Source of the DNA: Streptomyces sp. NBC_00483
Lineage (GTDB): Bacteria > Actinomycetota > Actinomycetes > Streptomycetales > Streptomycetaceae
Reading direction: 5' to 3'
DNA: 64,000 nucleotides
Assembly (NCBI RefSeq): GCF_036013745.1
Contig: NZ_CP107880.1
Span: 5,022,001-5,086,000, forward strand
Below are positions 21,427 to 30,644 of the stretch, one piece after another; positions within the stretch are counted from its first letter, which is position 1, and every line of letters begins with the position of its first letter. Both the position numbers and the translations under genes were made by a program. Below the pieces are notes generated by a model. It searched no databases, was not told the origin of the DNA, and worked only from the letters and a program-made list of their open reading frames with translations.

Positions 21427-22734
21427 ATGATTTCCGATATCGTCAACGCTGTATCAGGCGTTTTCGCGTTCCTCACGACCCCGGTGTCGTGGGTCATCGT
21501 CCAGTTCCACACGGTCTATGGGGCGATCTTCGGCCCTGATACCGGATGGGCCTGGGGCCTGTCGATCGTGTCCCTTGTGGTCCTGATCCGGATCTGCCTG
21601 ATCCCGCTCTTCGTGAAGCAGATCAAGTCGACCCGGAACATGCAGCTGCTCCAGCCTCAGATGAAGGCGATCCAGGAGCGCTACAAGAACGACAAGCAGC
21701 GTCAGTCCGAAGAGATGATGAAGCTGTACAAGGAGACGGGTACCAACCCGCTCTCCTCGTGCCTTCCGATTCTCGTGCAGTCGCCGTTCTTCTTCGCCCT
21801 GTACCACGTGCTCGCGGCCATCGCCGAGGGCAACACCATCGGCGTCATCAACCAGTCGCTCCTGGACAGTGCCCAGAAGGCGCACATCTTCGGTGCCCCG
21901 CTGGCCGCCAAGTTCACGGACAGCGCCTCCGAGCTCCAGGCCATGGGCGCCTCGCTGACCGACGTCCGCGTGGTCACCGCGATCATGATCCTCATGATGT
22001 CGGCGTCGCAGTTCTACACGCAGCGCCAGCTGATGACGAAGAACGTCGACCTGACGGTGAAGACGCCGTTCATGCAGCAGCAGAAGATGCTGATGTACGT
22101 CTTCCCGCTGATCTTCCTCTTCATGGGCATCAACTTCCCCGTCGGTGTCCTCGTCTACTGGCTGACCACCAACGTGTGGACCATGTGCCAGCAGATGTAC
22201 GTGATCAACCGGAACCCCACTCCGGGCTCCAAGGCTCAGGCCAAGATGCTCGAGGGTCTGCAGAAGCACGTCGTCGAGCACAGCGCGACGAGGAACAAGC
22301 GCGAGCGGAACATCGTCAAGGCGATCGTCGCCAAGGGCCGCGACCGCAACGAGTACGAGCGCAAGTTCATCAACGGACTGAGCAAGGCCGGTCTCGCGGC
22401 TCAGACCGACGGCACCGTGGCCAAGGGCTCCGCGGCCGCGGAGGAGCTGGACGAGGACGGTATGCCGAAGGGCACCCCGAAGCGCCAGCAGCCCAAGCGC
22501 CAGTCCAAGTCGCAGCGCCAGACCGGTGGCTCGACAGCCCAGGGCTCGGAGAAGGACGACTCCCCCTCCGAGAAGACCTCGCTGGAGAAGAAGGACGAGC
22601 CGCAGGACGCGAAGCCGCAGTCCAAGCAGTCCGGTGGCGCCAAGCCCGCGGGCGGTTCACAGCAGCGCAGCAAGGCCAAGTCCGGGCAGCGCAAGGGCGG
22701 CCCGCAGCGGCCGAAGTCCCCGTCCAAGAAGTAA
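21427..22734 (+). CDS. yidC: Membrane protein insertase YidC/Oxa1
   Basis: A 435-residue insertase. Membrane segments are visible near 10-30, 40-60 ([21 protein letters not shown], with the functional Arg in the hydrophilic groove), 110-130, 180-200 and 220-245. The cytoplasmic hairpin [14 protein letters not shown] follows the second of these. The C-terminal 130 residues are a long Lys/Ser/Gln-rich basic tail ([11 protein letters not shown]), typical of Streptomyces and likely to touch the ribosome. There is no N-terminal periplasmic domain, as in other Gram-positives. Confidence 0.97.
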   Translation: MISDIVNAVSGVFAFLTTPVSWVIVQFHTVYGAIFGPDTGWAWGLSIVSLVVLIRICLIPLFVKQIKSTRNMQLLQPQMKAIQERYKNDKQRQSEEMMKLYKETGTNPLSSCLPILVQSPFFFALYHVLAAIAEGNTIGVINQSLLDSAQKAHIFGAPLAAKFTDSASELQAMGASLTDVRVVTAIMILMMSASQFYTQRQLMTKNVDLTVKTPFMQQQKMLMYVFPLIFLFMGINFPVGVLVYWLTTNVWTMCQQMYVINRNPTPGSKAQAKMLEGLQKHVVEHSATRNKRERNIVKAIVAKGRDRNEYERKFINGLSKAGLAAQTDGTVAKGSAAAEELDEDGMPKGTPKRQQPKRQSKSQRQTGGSTAQGSEKDDSPSEKTSLEKKDEPQDAKPQSKQSGGAKPAGGSQQRSKAKSGQRKGGPQRPKSPSKK

Positions 22735-22791
22735 GTAAGACCTCGATGTAAGACGTTGGCGCAAGCCTTGACGCAAGAAGGAGCCCATCCC

Positions 22792-23301
22792 GTGACGGAA
22801 GGCACCACCGCCGCTGCTGAGGCTGGCGACACCCTGACCCGCCTCGAGCAGGAGGGTGAGATCGCCGCGGATTACCTCGAGGGTCTGCTGGACATCGCCG
22901 ACCTCGACGGCGACATCGACATGGACGTCGAGGCCGACCGGGCCGCCGTGTCCATCGTCAGCGATGTGAGCAGCCGCGATCTGCAGAAGCTGGTCGGTCG
23001 CGACGGAGAGGTCCTCGAGGCGCTCCAGGAGCTGACCCGCCTCGCGGTGCACCGGGAGACCGGGGACCGCAGCCGCCTGATGCTGGACATCGCCGGCTAC
23101 CGCGCGCAGAAGCGCGCCGAGCTCACCGAGCAGGGCGCCAAGGCCGCGGCCGAGGTGAAGAACACCGGTGAGCCGGTCAAGATGAACCCGATGACGCCCT
23201 TCGAGCGCAAGGTCGTGCACGACGCCATCAAGGCGGCCGGCCTGCGCAGTGAGTCCGAGGGCGAGGAGCCGCAGCGCTTCGTCGTCGTGCTTCCTGCCTG
23301 A
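22792..23301 (+). CDS. jag: KH/R3H RNA-binding protein Jag (KhpB)
   Basis: A 169-residue protein. The KH domain occupies about 35-110 ([24 protein letters not shown], with the GxxG-like loop GRDG). The R3H domain at the C-terminus has the RxxxH core in [10 protein letters not shown]. The N-terminal Jag domain of firmicutes is missing. The GTG at 22792 is chosen because AAGGAG lies upstream and it gives VTEGTTAAA, the usual Streptomyces N-terminus. It probably binds mRNA with KhpA. Confidence 0.93.
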   Translation: MTEGTTAAAEAGDTLTRLEQEGEIAADYLEGLLDIADLDGDIDMDVEADRAAVSIVSDVSSRDLQKLVGRDGEVLEALQELTRLAVHRETGDRSRLMLDIAGYRAQKRAELTEQGAKAAAEVKNTGEPVKMNPMTPFERKVVHDAIKAAGLRSESEGEEPQRFVVVLPA

Positions 23302-23411
23302 ACGGCAGCACGTCGCCTTCCGGCCCCGTCTGTTTCGCAGGCGGGGCCGATCTTTGTCAGCCTGTTAGTCAGCCACTTACTGCGGTAGAGCGGTACGGAA
23401 GGACGGTCCCC

Positions 23412-24128
23412 GTGACGGAGGCAGCAGAACTCCCCCCGGCCCCGGAGCAGGCCCGGGTGGTATTCGGCGAGCGCTTCCCGGATGCGGTCCGGTACGCGGA
23501 GCTTCTCGCTGACGCGGGAGTGCAGCGCGGCCTCATCGGCCCTCGCGAGGTGCCGCGTCTGTGGGAGCGGCACATCCTGAACTGCGCCGTGCTCTCCGAG
23601 GTGGTCCCCGAGGGCGTCACGGTGTGCGACGTCGGTTCGGGTGCGGGCCTGCCGGGCATTCCGCTCGCCCTGGTCCGCCCGGACCTCAAGATCACCCTGC
23701 TGGAGCCGCTGCTCCGTCGTACGACCTTCCTGACAGAGGTCGTCGAACTGCTCGGGCTCGACCATGTGACTGTGGTGCGGGGACGGGCCGAGGAGGTCCT
23801 CGGCACGTTGACACCCGTCCATGTCGTCACCGCTCGCGCCGTGGCCCCGCTGGACCGGCTGGCCGCGTGGGGCGTCCCGTTGCTCCGACCGTACGGGGAG
23901 ATGCTCGCGCTCAAGGGCGACACGGCCGAGGAAGAGCTCAAGAGCGCGGCCACCGCCCTGAGTAAGCTCGGCGCGGTGGAGACGTCGGTCTTGCATGTCG
24001 GAGAGGGCATCGTGGATCCCCTGTCCACCGTCGTGCGTGTAGAGGTCGGGGAGAGCCCCGGCGGCGTGCGTTTCGCGGCGAAGCGCGCCAAGGCAGCCCG
24101 CACGGGGCGTACCCGACGCAGGCGCTGA
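23412..24128 (+). CDS. rsmG: 16S rRNA (guanine-527-N7) methyltransferase
   Basis: A 238-residue SAM-dependent methyltransferase (GidB). The SAM motif is [16 protein letters not shown] near residues 71-86; [10 protein letters not shown] precedes it and [12 protein letters not shown] follows. It modifies G527 in the 530 loop of 16S rRNA, and its loss gives low-level streptomycin resistance in streptomycetes. The start is GTG, and the C-terminus is strongly basic. Confidence 0.97.
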   Translation: MTEAAELPPAPEQARVVFGERFPDAVRYAELLADAGVQRGLIGPREVPRLWERHILNCAVLSEVVPEGVTVCDVGSGAGLPGIPLALVRPDLKITLLEPLLRRTTFLTEVVELLGLDHVTVVRGRAEEVLGTLTPVHVVTARAVAPLDRLAAWGVPLLRPYGEMLALKGDTAEEELKSAATALSKLGAVETSVLHVGEGIVDPLSTVVRVEVGESPGGVRFAAKRAKAARTGRTRRRR

Positions 24129-24461
24129 CGACCAGCAGTACTCCACAAAAGCTGTCAAACGTACGCATCTCGGGGTGTCGCGCGGGAGGGTAACCCGCTG
24201 CGGTGCATCGTGTTTCACGTGAAACGTCGCTCACTGCTGCAGGGCATCATCAGTCGCGGCCGCGCGGCGGCCGCTCCCCGCGACCAAAAACCTCTCGGAT
24301 CCCTCGATACGGACACGGAGTTGTCCACAGAGGGGGATTCGTCCACAGAAGCACGGGCCTCGCTGGTTCTCGACCCCGAAGGCATGGGAGGCTCTGTTCA
24401 TTGCGAGCCTGAAGTCGAGGAGAGTGAATCCTTGCGGTCCGACGCCAACATCGCGGGACCG
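24129..24461. promoter_or_regulatory. parA upstream region with parS and DnaA boxes
   Basis: This gap holds a perfect parS (24212-24225), a perfect DnaA box TTGTCCACA (24321-24329) and a second TCGTCCACA (24339-24347). The reading frame of ParA remains open through it, but its codon use is unlike that of the gene, so it is treated as leader. Confidence 0.6.
24212..24225. other. parS site (perfect)
   Basis: GTTTCACGTGAAAC in the rsmG-parA gap, the first parS to the right of oriC. Confidence 0.95.
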
Positions 24462-25460
24462 ATGACCGATCCGGTCCCCGGTCCCCGTACCGAATCGGCG
24501 GGGGAGGATGTTTCACGTGAAACACCGCCCCCGATGGACGACACACCCATTGGTCGCGCTGCCCAACTGGCAGTAGAAGCTCTCGGTCGTGCGGGCGAGG
24601 GCCTGCCACGACCCGAGCAGACCCGCGTCATGGTGGTGGCCAACCAGAAGGGCGGGGTCGGTAAGACCACGACAACGGTCAACCTTGCCGCCTCACTTGC
24701 GCTGCACGGCGCACGTGTCCTGGTGGTGGACCTGGACCCACAGGGCAACGCCTCCACGGCTCTGGGTGTCGACCATCACTCCGAAGTGCCTTCCGTCTAC
24801 GACGTGTTGGTCGACAGCAAGCCGCTCTCCGAAGTCGTCCAACCCGTCCCTGACGTGGAAGGTCTCTTCTGCGCCCCGGCCACCATCGATCTCGCCGGTG
24901 CGGAGATCGAGCTGGTCTCCCTGGTCGCGCGGGAGAGCCGACTGCAGCGCGCCCTCCAGGCGTACGAGCAGCCGCTGGACTACATCCTCATCGACTGTCC
25001 GCCGTCGCTCGGGCTTCTGACGATCAACGCCATGGTGGCCGGGGCGGAAGTGCTGATTCCGATCCAGTGCGAGTACTACGCGCTGGAGGGCCTCGGGCAG
25101 CTTCTACGGAATGTGGATCTCGTGCGTGGGCACCTCAACCCCGCCCTGCACGTTTCCACGATCCTGCTCACGATGTACGACGGCCGGACTCGGCTGGCGT
25201 CCCAGGTCGCGGATGAAGTCCGTAATCACTTCGCCGGCGAGGTTCTTCGGACGAGCATTCCGCGTTCGGTGCGTATCTCGGAGGCCCCGAGTTACGGGCA
25301 GACCGTGTTGACCTACGATCCAGGGTCGAGTGGGGCGCTCTCCTACCTCGAAGCGGCACGAGAGATGGCGCTGCGCGGAGTCGGGATTCACTACGACGCC
25401 CAGAACGCCCACACGGGCACTCAACTTGACCAGCAGAGTACGTCGGAGGGGATTCAGTGA
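24462..25460 (+). CDS. parA: Chromosome partitioning ATPase ParA
   Basis: A 332-residue Walker-type ATPase (from this start) that positions ParB-parS complexes. The deviant Walker [11 protein letters not shown] follows [38 protein letters not shown] and the [12 protein letters not shown] region follow in normal order. The start is uncertain: ATG 24462 has only a weak CGGGA upstream, ATG 24534 would give 308 residues, a TTG near 24435 has GAGGAG upstream, and the frame is open to 24210. The parS at 24510 lies in frame and encodes VSRET. The stop overlaps parB (GTGA). Confidence 0.93.
   Translation: MTDPVPGPRTESAGEDVSRETPPPMDDTPIGRAAQLAVEALGRAGEGLPRPEQTRVMVVANQKGGVGKTTTTVNLAASLALHGARVLVVDLDPQGNASTALGVDHHSEVPSVYDVLVDSKPLSEVVQPVPDVEGLFCAPATIDLAGAEIELVSLVARESRLQRALQAYEQPLDYILIDCPPSLGLLTINAMVAGAEVLIPIQCEYYALEGLGQLLRNVDLVRGHLNPALHVSTILLTMYDGRTRLASQVADEVRNHFAGEVLRTSIPRSVRISEAPSYGQTVLTYDPGSSGALSYLEAAREMALRGVGIHYDAQNAHTGTQLDQQSTSEGIQ
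24510..24523. other. parS site (perfect), inside parA
   Basis: GTTTCACGTGAAAC in the parA 5' coding region, read as VSRET. Confidence 0.95.
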
Positions 25461-26560
25461 GCGAGCGACGGAGGGGACTTGGCCGAGGACTCGGCGCGCT
25501 GATCCCGGCTGCCCCCACCCCTGAGAGGACGGGCCCGGCCACCCAGGCGGGCGGAGCGTCGACGTCTCCTGCCTCGGTGCCGGTGCTGACGTCCGAGCGT
25601 GGAGTGGCGGCCGCGAAGGTGGCCGCGCTGTCACAGCAGCCTGTTTCACGGGAAACCGAGGAGCCGGCGACGACGACAGCCGATGACTTCGAGCGTCCTG
25701 CGGGAGCTCATTTCGCCGAGCTGCCGATCGACGAGATCACGCCCAACCCGCGCCAGCCGCGTGAGGTGTTCGACGAGGACGCTCTCGCCGAGCTCGTCAC
25801 ATCCATCAAGGAAGTCGGCCTGCTGCAGCCTGTCGTCGTACGACAGGTGGGGGCCGACGACTACGAGCTCATCATGGGCGAGCGGCGCTGGAGGGCCTGC
25901 CGAGAGGCGGGGCTCGAGCGCATCCCGGCCATCGTGCGTGCCACGGATGACGAGAAGCTCCTCCTCGACGCGCTCCTTGAGAATCTGCACCGCGCGCAGC
26001 TGAACCCGCTGGAAGAGGCTGCCGCCTACGACCAGTTGCTCAAGGACTTCAACTGCACGCACGATCAGCTGGCCGACCGGATCGGCCGGTCCCGCCCACA
26101 GGTGTCCAACACGCTGCGGCTGCTGAAGCTTTCGCCGGCCGTCCAGCGCCGGGTCGCCGCAGGCGTGCTGTCGGCTGGGCATGCGCGTGCTCTGCTCTCC
26201 GTCGAGGACTCCGAGGAGCAGGACCGGCTGGCCCACCGCATCGTCGCCGAAGGGCTCTCGGTGCGGGCCGTCGAGGAGATCGTGACTCTCATGGGGTCGG
26301 GGCCCAAGAGCAACGCACGGGCCAAGGGGCCGCGGGCCGGCACCCGGGTCTCCCCGGCGCTGACCGATCTCGCCACGCGGCTCTCGGACCGCTTCGAGAC
26401 GCGGGTGAAGGTCGACCTGGGGCAGAAGAAGGGCAAGATCGTCGTCGAGTTCGCCTCGATGGACGACCTGTCGCGCATCCTCGGCTCCCTCGCTCCCGGT
26501 GAGGGTCCTGTGCTCCAGAACGGTCTCCCGGAGGAGACCGACGGCGACGAACAGGACTGA
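25457..26560 (+). CDS. parB: Chromosome partitioning protein ParB
   Basis: A 367-residue CTP-dependent DNA clamp that loads at parS and spreads. [13 protein letters not shown] is the N-terminal ParA-interaction motif. The CTPase boxes are GERRWRA (141-147) and [14 protein letters not shown] (175-188); the helix-turn-helix [20 protein letters not shown] binds parS; the C-terminal dimer domain ends the protein. GTG at 25457 overlaps the parA stop. A near-parS at 25643 encodes VSRET at residues 63-67 in the linker. A strong terminator follows. Confidence 0.98.
   Translation: MSERRRGLGRGLGALIPAAPTPERTGPATQAGGASTSPASVPVLTSERGVAAAKVAALSQQPVSRETEEPATTTADDFERPAGAHFAELPIDEITPNPRQPREVFDEDALAELVTSIKEVGLLQPVVVRQVGADDYELIMGERRWRACREAGLERIPAIVRATDDEKLLLDALLENLHRAQLNPLEEAAAYDQLLKDFNCTHDQLADRIGRSRPQVSNTLRLLKLSPAVQRRVAAGVLSAGHARALLSVEDSEEQDRLAHRIVAEGLSVRAVEEIVTLMGSGPKSNARAKGPRAGTRVSPALTDLATRLSDRFETRVKVDLGQKKGKIVVEFASMDDLSRILGSLAPGEGPVLQNGLPEETDGDEQD
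25643..25656. other. Near-parS (one mismatch), inside parB
   Basis: GTTTCACGGGAAAC differs from the consensus by one base. It is in frame in parB, encoding VSRET. Confidence 0.6.
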
Positions 26561-26581
26561 CCACCGCCCTGTCGTGACCCG

Positions 26582-26625
26582 AGAGCGGGCCGTGTTCCGG
26601 CATGTACCGGAACACGGCCCGCTCT
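26582..26625. terminator. Terminator of the parAB operon
   Basis: A perfect 19-bp stem, AGAGCGGGCC...CCGG with its complement, 6-base loop, followed by TT. It is one of the strongest hairpins in the window. Confidence 0.9.
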
Positions 26626-26653
26626 TTGCCCGTCTACGGTATCGAGCGAATCC

Positions 26654-26669
26654 CATCGTGGTTACGATG
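26654..26669. promoter_or_regulatory. Inverted repeat over a TACGAT hexamer
   Basis: CATCGT-GGTT-ACGATG. The TACGAT at 26663-26668 could be a -10 for the following gene pair, so the repeat could be an operator. No -35 is convincing. Confidence 0.35.
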
Positions 26670-26719
26670 CGACGGGAAGAGCGCATCCACCCGGCGGCAC
26701 CTCAAACAGGAGGCGGGTC

Positions 26720-26977
26720 ATGCGATCGGTGAGTCGCACCGGACTGATGACCGCAGGTCTCGGCCTGGGAGCGGTCGGCGGATTCGTCGGCAGCCTGCTC
26801 AGGGAACGGAGCGCTCTGACGGCCGCCCGCGCAGCGGCGGGCGAAGGAAGCGAGGAACTGCCTTCATGGGGCGTCGGCTCGTACCGCTCACGCTGGACAA
26901 CCTCCCGGACCTCCCCAAGCGTTGCCGCTCGTGTGTCTTCTGGGAGCTGGACCCGGTCAGCGGCGAAGCCGCGGTAA
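26720..26977 (+). CDS. Small membrane-protein ORF overlapping the GNAT gene
   Basis: An 85-codon frame with an excellent ribosome site (AGGAGG at 26708-26713). The first 45 residues look real: MRSVSRTGLMTAGLGLGAVG and a short hydrophobic helix followed by RERSALTAARAAAGEG. The last 37 residues lie over the start of the acetyltransferase gene in another frame and are Ser/Arg-rich, as expected of a shadow. Translation may mainly couple ribosomes to the downstream start. No family is recognised. Confidence 0.45.
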   Translation: MRSVSRTGLMTAGLGLGAVGGFVGSLLRERSALTAARAAAGEGSEELPSWGVGSYRSRWTTSRTSPSVAARVSSGSWTRSAAKPR

Positions 26978-27483
26978 AGGCGGGCACGCCCGAACTGGAG
27001 AAGGAAGCGTGGATCTCCGCTGTCCTACTGGAGTGGGGCTCCTGCGGACGCGTCGTCTACGTGGATGACGTTCCGGTCGGCTTCGTGCTCTACGCGCCCC
27101 CCGCGTACGTGCCACGGTCCACCGCCTTCCCGACAAGTCCGGTGTCCCCCGATGCCGTTCAGCTCATGACGGCCTGGATCTCGCCCGACTATCAGGGGCA
27201 GGGACTGGGCCGGGTCATCGTGCAGACCGTCGCGAAGGATCTGCTGCGCCGGGGCTTCAAGGCGATCGAGGTTTTCGGGGATGCGCAGTGGAAGGGGCCC
27301 GCCTGTCTGCTTCCCGCGGACCATCTGTTGGCGGTCGGGTTCAAGACCGTCCGGCCCCACCCCTCGCATCCGCGGCTGCGTCTGGAACTGCGGACGACGC
27401 TGTCCTGGAAGGAAGACGTCGAGATGGCCCTGGACAGGCTTCTGGGAGCCGTACAGAAGGAACCGGCACTCCGGCCGCTGTGA
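26866..27483 (+). CDS. GNAT family N-acetyltransferase
   Basis: A 205-residue acetyltransferase-fold protein. The coenzyme A binding loop is ISPDYQGQGLGRVIVQ near residues 103-118, preceded by the strand AVQLMTAW. The N-terminus RRLVPLTLDNLPDLPKRCRSCVFWELD has two Cys residues. The gene lies conservatively between parB and trxA in Streptomyces. The ATG at 26866 has GAGGAA about 9 bases upstream and overlaps the small ORF starting at 26720. The acceptor substrate is unknown. Confidence 0.85.
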   Translation: MGRRLVPLTLDNLPDLPKRCRSCVFWELDPVSGEAAVKAGTPELEKEAWISAVLLEWGSCGRVVYVDDVPVGFVLYAPPAYVPRSTAFPTSPVSPDAVQLMTAWISPDYQGQGLGRVIVQTVAKDLLRRGFKAIEVFGDAQWKGPACLLPADHLLAVGFKTVRPHPSHPRLRLELRTTLSWKEDVEMALDRLLGAVQKEPALRPL

Positions 27484-27508
27484 CAGTCGACGGCCCCTTA
27501 CAACGGAA

Positions 27509-27537
27509 ACGGACCGGCCCCGGAAGGGCCGGCCCGT
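27509..27537. terminator. Bidirectional terminator between GNAT gene and trxA
   Basis: ACGG-A-CCGGCCC and GGGCCGG-C-CCGT form an 11-bp stem with one mismatch, between convergent genes and four bases from a parS site. Confidence 0.75.
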
Positions 27538-27541
27538 TCGT

Positions 27542-27555
27542 GTTTCACGTGAAAC
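27542..27555. other. parS site (perfect)
   Basis: GTTTCACGTGAAAC in the convergent gap between the acetyltransferase and trxA genes. Confidence 0.95.
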
Positions 27556-27588
27556 AACGACCGCCGTCTGTGAATCGGCGTCGCCTGA

Positions 27589-27921
27589 TTACTCGGAGAT
27601 GAAGTCCTCGAGGTCGCGCACGATGGCGGCCTTGGGCTTGGCACCGACGATGGTCTTGGCGACCTCGCCACCCTGGTACACGTTCAGGGTCGGGATCGAC
27701 ATGACGCCGTACTTGGCGGCCGTGCCCGGGTTCTCGTCGATGTTGAGCTTGACGACCTCGATCTTGTCACCGTGCTCGGCGGCGATGGCCTCGAGCGACG
27801 GCGCGATCTGGCGGCACGGGCCGCACCAAGCGGCCCAGAAGTCGACCAGGACGGGCTTGTCGTTCTTCAGGACGTCCTCGTCAAAGGTGTCGTCCGTGAC
27901 GTTCTTCAGGTTGCCGGCCAC
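27589..27921 (-). CDS. trxA: Thioredoxin
   Basis: A 110-residue thioredoxin with the redox site WCGPC (Cys33, Cys36) in VDFWAAWCGPCRQIAP, and the cis-proline loop MSIPTL near residue 75. It is reduced by TrxB from the gene just upstream (46-base gap), so the two form an operon. GTG at 27921 is chosen because AGGAG lies upstream and it gives VAGNLKNVTD. Confidence 0.97.
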   Translation of the reverse strand: MAGNLKNVTDDTFDEDVLKNDKPVLVDFWAAWCGPCRQIAPSLEAIAAEHGDKIEVVKLNIDENPGTAAKYGVMSIPTLNVYQGGEVAKTIVGAKPKAAIVRDLEDFISE

Positions 27922-27967
27922 AGCAGGCTCCTCATTTCTTGGGGGGATACGTGAGTGGGAGTTCGGG

Positions 27968-28945
27968 TCAGACGCTGGCGGTCTGGGTCTTCTCGGGCTC
28001 GGCGGACTCGCCGTCGGCGAGCGAGGCCAGGAAGCGCTCGGCGTCGAGAGCGGCGGAGCAGCCGGTGCCGGCCGCCGTGATCGCCTGCCGGTAGGTGTGG
28101 TCCACGACGTCGCCGGCGCCGAAGACACCGGTGAGGTTCGTGCGCGTCGAGGGCGCCTCGACCTTCAGGTAGCCCTCGTCGTCGAGCTCGAGCTGCCCCT
28201 TGAACAGCTCCGTGCGCGGGTCGTGGCCGATCGCGATGAACAGACCGGTGACGGGCAGCTCGGACGTCTCGCCCGTCTTGAGGTTGCGCAGCGTCAGACC
28301 GGAGAGCTTCTGCTCGCCCTTGACCTCGGCGATCTCGCTGTCCCAGATGAACTTGATCTTCGGGTCGGCGAAGGCACGCTCCTGCATCGCCTTCGAGGCG
28401 CGCAGGGTGTCGCGACGGTGGACGATCGTCACGGACTTGGCGAAGCGCGAAAGGAAGGTGGCCTCCTCCATCGCGGTGTCGCCGCCGCCGATCACGGCGA
28501 TGTCCTGGTCCTTGAAGAAGAAGCCGTCACAGGTCGCGCACCAGGAGACGCCGCGGCCCGAGAGCGCGTCCTCGTTCGGGAGGCCGAGCTTGCGGTGCTG
28601 GGAGCCGGTGGTGACGATGACGGCCTTCGCGCGGTGCACGGTGCCCGCGGTGTCCGTCACGGTCTTGATCTCGCCGCTCAGGTCGACGGCCACGACATCG
28701 TCGGGGACGAGCTCGGCGCCGAAGCGCTCGGCCTGGCCGCGCATGTTGTCCATGAGCTCGGGGCCCATGATGCCGTCCTGGAAACCGGGGAAGTTCTCCA
28801 CCTCGGTCGTGTTCATCAGCGCGCCACCAGCGGTGACGGCACCCTCGAACACGAGCGGCTTCAGCGACGCGCGCGCGGTGTAGAGCGCCGCCGTGTAGCC
28901 GGCGGGCCCGGAGCCGATGATGATCACGTTACGGACGTCGCTCAC
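27968..28945 (-). CDS. trxB: Thioredoxin reductase
   Basis: A 325-residue FAD flavoenzyme passing electrons from NADPH to thioredoxin. It has the FAD motif [10 protein letters not shown] near 11-20, the redox pair CATC at 136-139, the NADPH motif GGGDTA near 153-158, and the C-terminal FAD motif [10 protein letters not shown]. The length is typical of the low-molecular-weight class. A SigR-type promoter lies upstream, matching induction by disulphide stress. Confidence 0.98.
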   Translation of the reverse strand: MSDVRNVIIIGSGPAGYTAALYTARASLKPLVFEGAVTAGGALMNTTEVENFPGFQDGIMGPELMDNMRGQAERFGAELVPDDVVAVDLSGEIKTVTDTAGTVHRAKAVIVTTGSQHRKLGLPNEDALSGRGVSWCATCDGFFFKDQDIAVIGGGDTAMEEATFLSRFAKSVTIVHRRDTLRASKAMQERAFADPKIKFIWDSEIAEVKGEQKLSGLTLRNLKTGETSELPVTGLFIAIGHDPRTELFKGQLELDDEGYLKVEAPSTRTNLTGVFGAGDVVDHTYRQAITAAGTGCSAALDAERFLASLADGESAEPEKTQTASV

Positions 28946-29019
28946 GGCTTGATTCCTCGTCTCTGCGGGACTGCTGCGTACTGCCAGGGGAGGCCATTGG
29001 GAGGACTCTCACCCCACCC

Positions 29020-29046
29020 AACGGATCCTACGGGGCATGCATTCCC
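29020..29046 (-). promoter_or_regulatory. SigR-type promoter of trxB-trxA
   Basis: Minus strand GGGAAT (29046-29041), exactly 18 bases, GTT (29022-29020). This matches the GGAAT-N18-GTT consensus of the thiol-stress sigma factor SigR, known to drive trxBA in Streptomyces. It lies about 75 bases before the trxB ATG. Confidence 0.85.
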
Positions 29047-29063
29047 GACGTGCCCGGCCACAC

Positions 29064-29900
29064 CTAGCGAGTGTTCTTGAGAACCCCGGAGCCGTGGTCG
29101 TAATCGTGCTTGTACAGCAGCGTGCCGGCCGAGGAGGGCGAGTCGACACAGGAGGAATCGACGACGAAGGCCGTGACCCGGTGGGCCGGATCGATCTTGT
29201 GGGGCAGCACGACGAGGTAGGCCTTCTTCCCTTCGTACGTGCCTGTCTCCGCGGCGAGGGGATCCTCGTTCCGGTGGGTCCCGAGCTGGATGCACGGGGG
29301 CACCGAGACGGCCCGTTTCTGCATCGGGGCCTTCGTCCCCTGCGCGCTGGGTCCCTCTTCTTCGGTGCTGAGTGTCGAGGAGCCGAGGAGGTTCGTGACC
29401 TTCGTCTCCAGCGTGTCCTTGGCGAAGGTCGAAGCGCTGGAGCTCTTCCGCGCGACCGGTGAGCCGCCCTCGTCGTTCTGGATGAGCAGGGCTCCCACAC
29501 CGATCGCGGTGACCGTCAGGACGGCCCCGAGTACGGCACCAGTGCGCCTCCGGGTGCCGCGGGCCTTGCGTCCCGGGCCGGTAGCCCCGTGCGGGTGCCC
29601 GGCAGGACGGTCGGCGGCGGCCGATGTTTCACGTGAAACGGGGCCCGTTTCACGGCCCCCTTCGAAGGCCAGGGCGGCATCGATCCGGCTCGCGATCTCC
29701 TCCGGCATGCGCGGCGGGTCCGACACGGCGCCGAGTGTGCCCCGGATCTCTTCCAAGGACGCGAGGACGTCGGCGCAGAGCGCGCAGCCGTCGAGGTGCT
29801 GCTGGACGTCGGTCGTACGGGTGGGAGGCAACAGGCCCTCGGCGAGTTCGGAGATCTCGGTGATCTCCGGGTGCTCTGCCGTGTCGGTCGTGGATGTCAC
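29064..29900 (-). CDS. rsmA: Anti-sigma factor RsmA for SigM
   Basis: A 278-residue single-pass membrane protein. The zinc-anti-sigma motif HLDGCALC (His35, Cys39, Cys42) lies in the cytoplasmic domain. One membrane segment spans about 121-141, and the extracellular part contains two Cys (PPCIQLG, DSSCVDS). The S. coelicolor orthologue has been reported to carry an iron-sulfur cluster, so redox control is plausible. The ATG overlaps the sigM stop by four bases. A parS is embedded in the coding sequence and gives VSRET at 88-92. Confidence 0.9.
   Translation of the reverse strand: MTSTTDTAEHPEITEISELAEGLLPPTRTTDVQQHLDGCALCADVLASLEEIRGTLGAVSDPPRMPEEIASRIDAALAFEGGRETGPVSRETSAAADRPAGHPHGATGPGRKARGTRRRTGAVLGAVLTVTAIGVGALLIQNDEGGSPVARKSSSASTFAKDTLETKVTNLLGSSTLSTEEEGPSAQGTKAPMQKRAVSVPPCIQLGTHRNEDPLAAETGTYEGKKAYLVVLPHKIDPAHRVTAFVVDSSCVDSPSSAGTLLYKHDYDHGSGVLKNTR
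29626..29639. other. parS site (perfect), inside rsmA
   Basis: GTTTCACGTGAAAC within the anti-sigma coding sequence, read as VSRET, with a half site CGTTTCACGG just downstream. Confidence 0.95.
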
Positions 29901-30610
29901 GCTCGCCCACCTCCGCCCTTCACCGCAGCCGAATCGCCAGGTCCTGTCTCGTCACGAGGCCCCGCTGCGGGTGGGACGGATCGCCCCCGCGACCGGTTCC
30001 TTTGAGGGGGCGGGTTCTCGCCACCTTCCTGGCTCCCGTCCTCCGTGCGGAGATGGGTCAGCAGCGGAAGCAGTTTGGCCCGGCCGCGCGCGCAGCGGCT
30101 TTTGACCGTGCCGGTGGGCACGTCGAGGATCTGCGCGGCCTCGGCGACCGGATACCCCTGCATGTCGACGAGGACGAGGGCCGCGCGCTGATCGCTGGGC
30201 AGGACCGAGAGCGCCTCCAGGAGCTGGCGGTGCAGATCGCCCCGCTCGACGGGGGCGTCCGCGGACTCGTGCGGCTCCAGGAGCTGGTCCAGACGGTCGG
30301 CGTCGTCCACGGGCGCGGTCTTGCGAGAGGCCATCTTGCGGGCCCGGTCCAGGCACGCGTTGACGGTGATGCGGTGCAGCCAGGTCGTCACAGCGGACTG
30401 GCCGCGGAAAGTGTGGGCGGCGCGATAGGCCGAGACCAGCGCGTCCTGCACCGCGTCCGCGGCTTCCTCCCGGTCCCCCAGCGTCCGCAGGGCCACGGCC
30501 CAGAGGCGGTCGCGATGGCGTCGGACGAGTTCACCGAAGGCGTCCTTGTCGCCGGCGACATGACGGGAGAGGAGGTCCTGATCGTTTGCTTCGCCGTAGG
30601 CGTCGTCCAC
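29897..30610 (-). CDS. sigM: ECF sigma factor SigM
   Basis: A 237-residue extracytoplasmic-function sigma factor. Region 2 includes DAFGELVRRHRDRLWAVALR and AADAVQDALVSAYR; region 4 includes LSVLPSDQRAALVLVDMQG and VAEAAQILDVPTGTVKSRC with its helix-turn-helix. The C-terminal 50 residues are an extra basic, Pro/Gly-rich tail. GTG at 30610 has GGAGGGGG upstream. It is followed by its anti-sigma gene with a four-base overlap and has the same setting as sigM in Mycobacterium. Confidence 0.94.
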   Translation of the reverse strand: MDDAYGEANDQDLLSRHVAGDKDAFGELVRRHRDRLWAVALRTLGDREEAADAVQDALVSAYRAAHTFRGQSAVTTWLHRITVNACLDRARKMASRKTAPVDDADRLDQLLEPHESADAPVERGDLHRQLLEALSVLPSDQRAALVLVDMQGYPVAEAAQILDVPTGTVKSRCARGRAKLLPLLTHLRTEDGSQEGGENPPPQRNRSRGRSVPPAAGPRDETGPGDSAAVKGGGGRA

Positions 30611-30644
30611 TGTTGAACCCCCTCCCCGTGGTGAGCCGTGCCCG

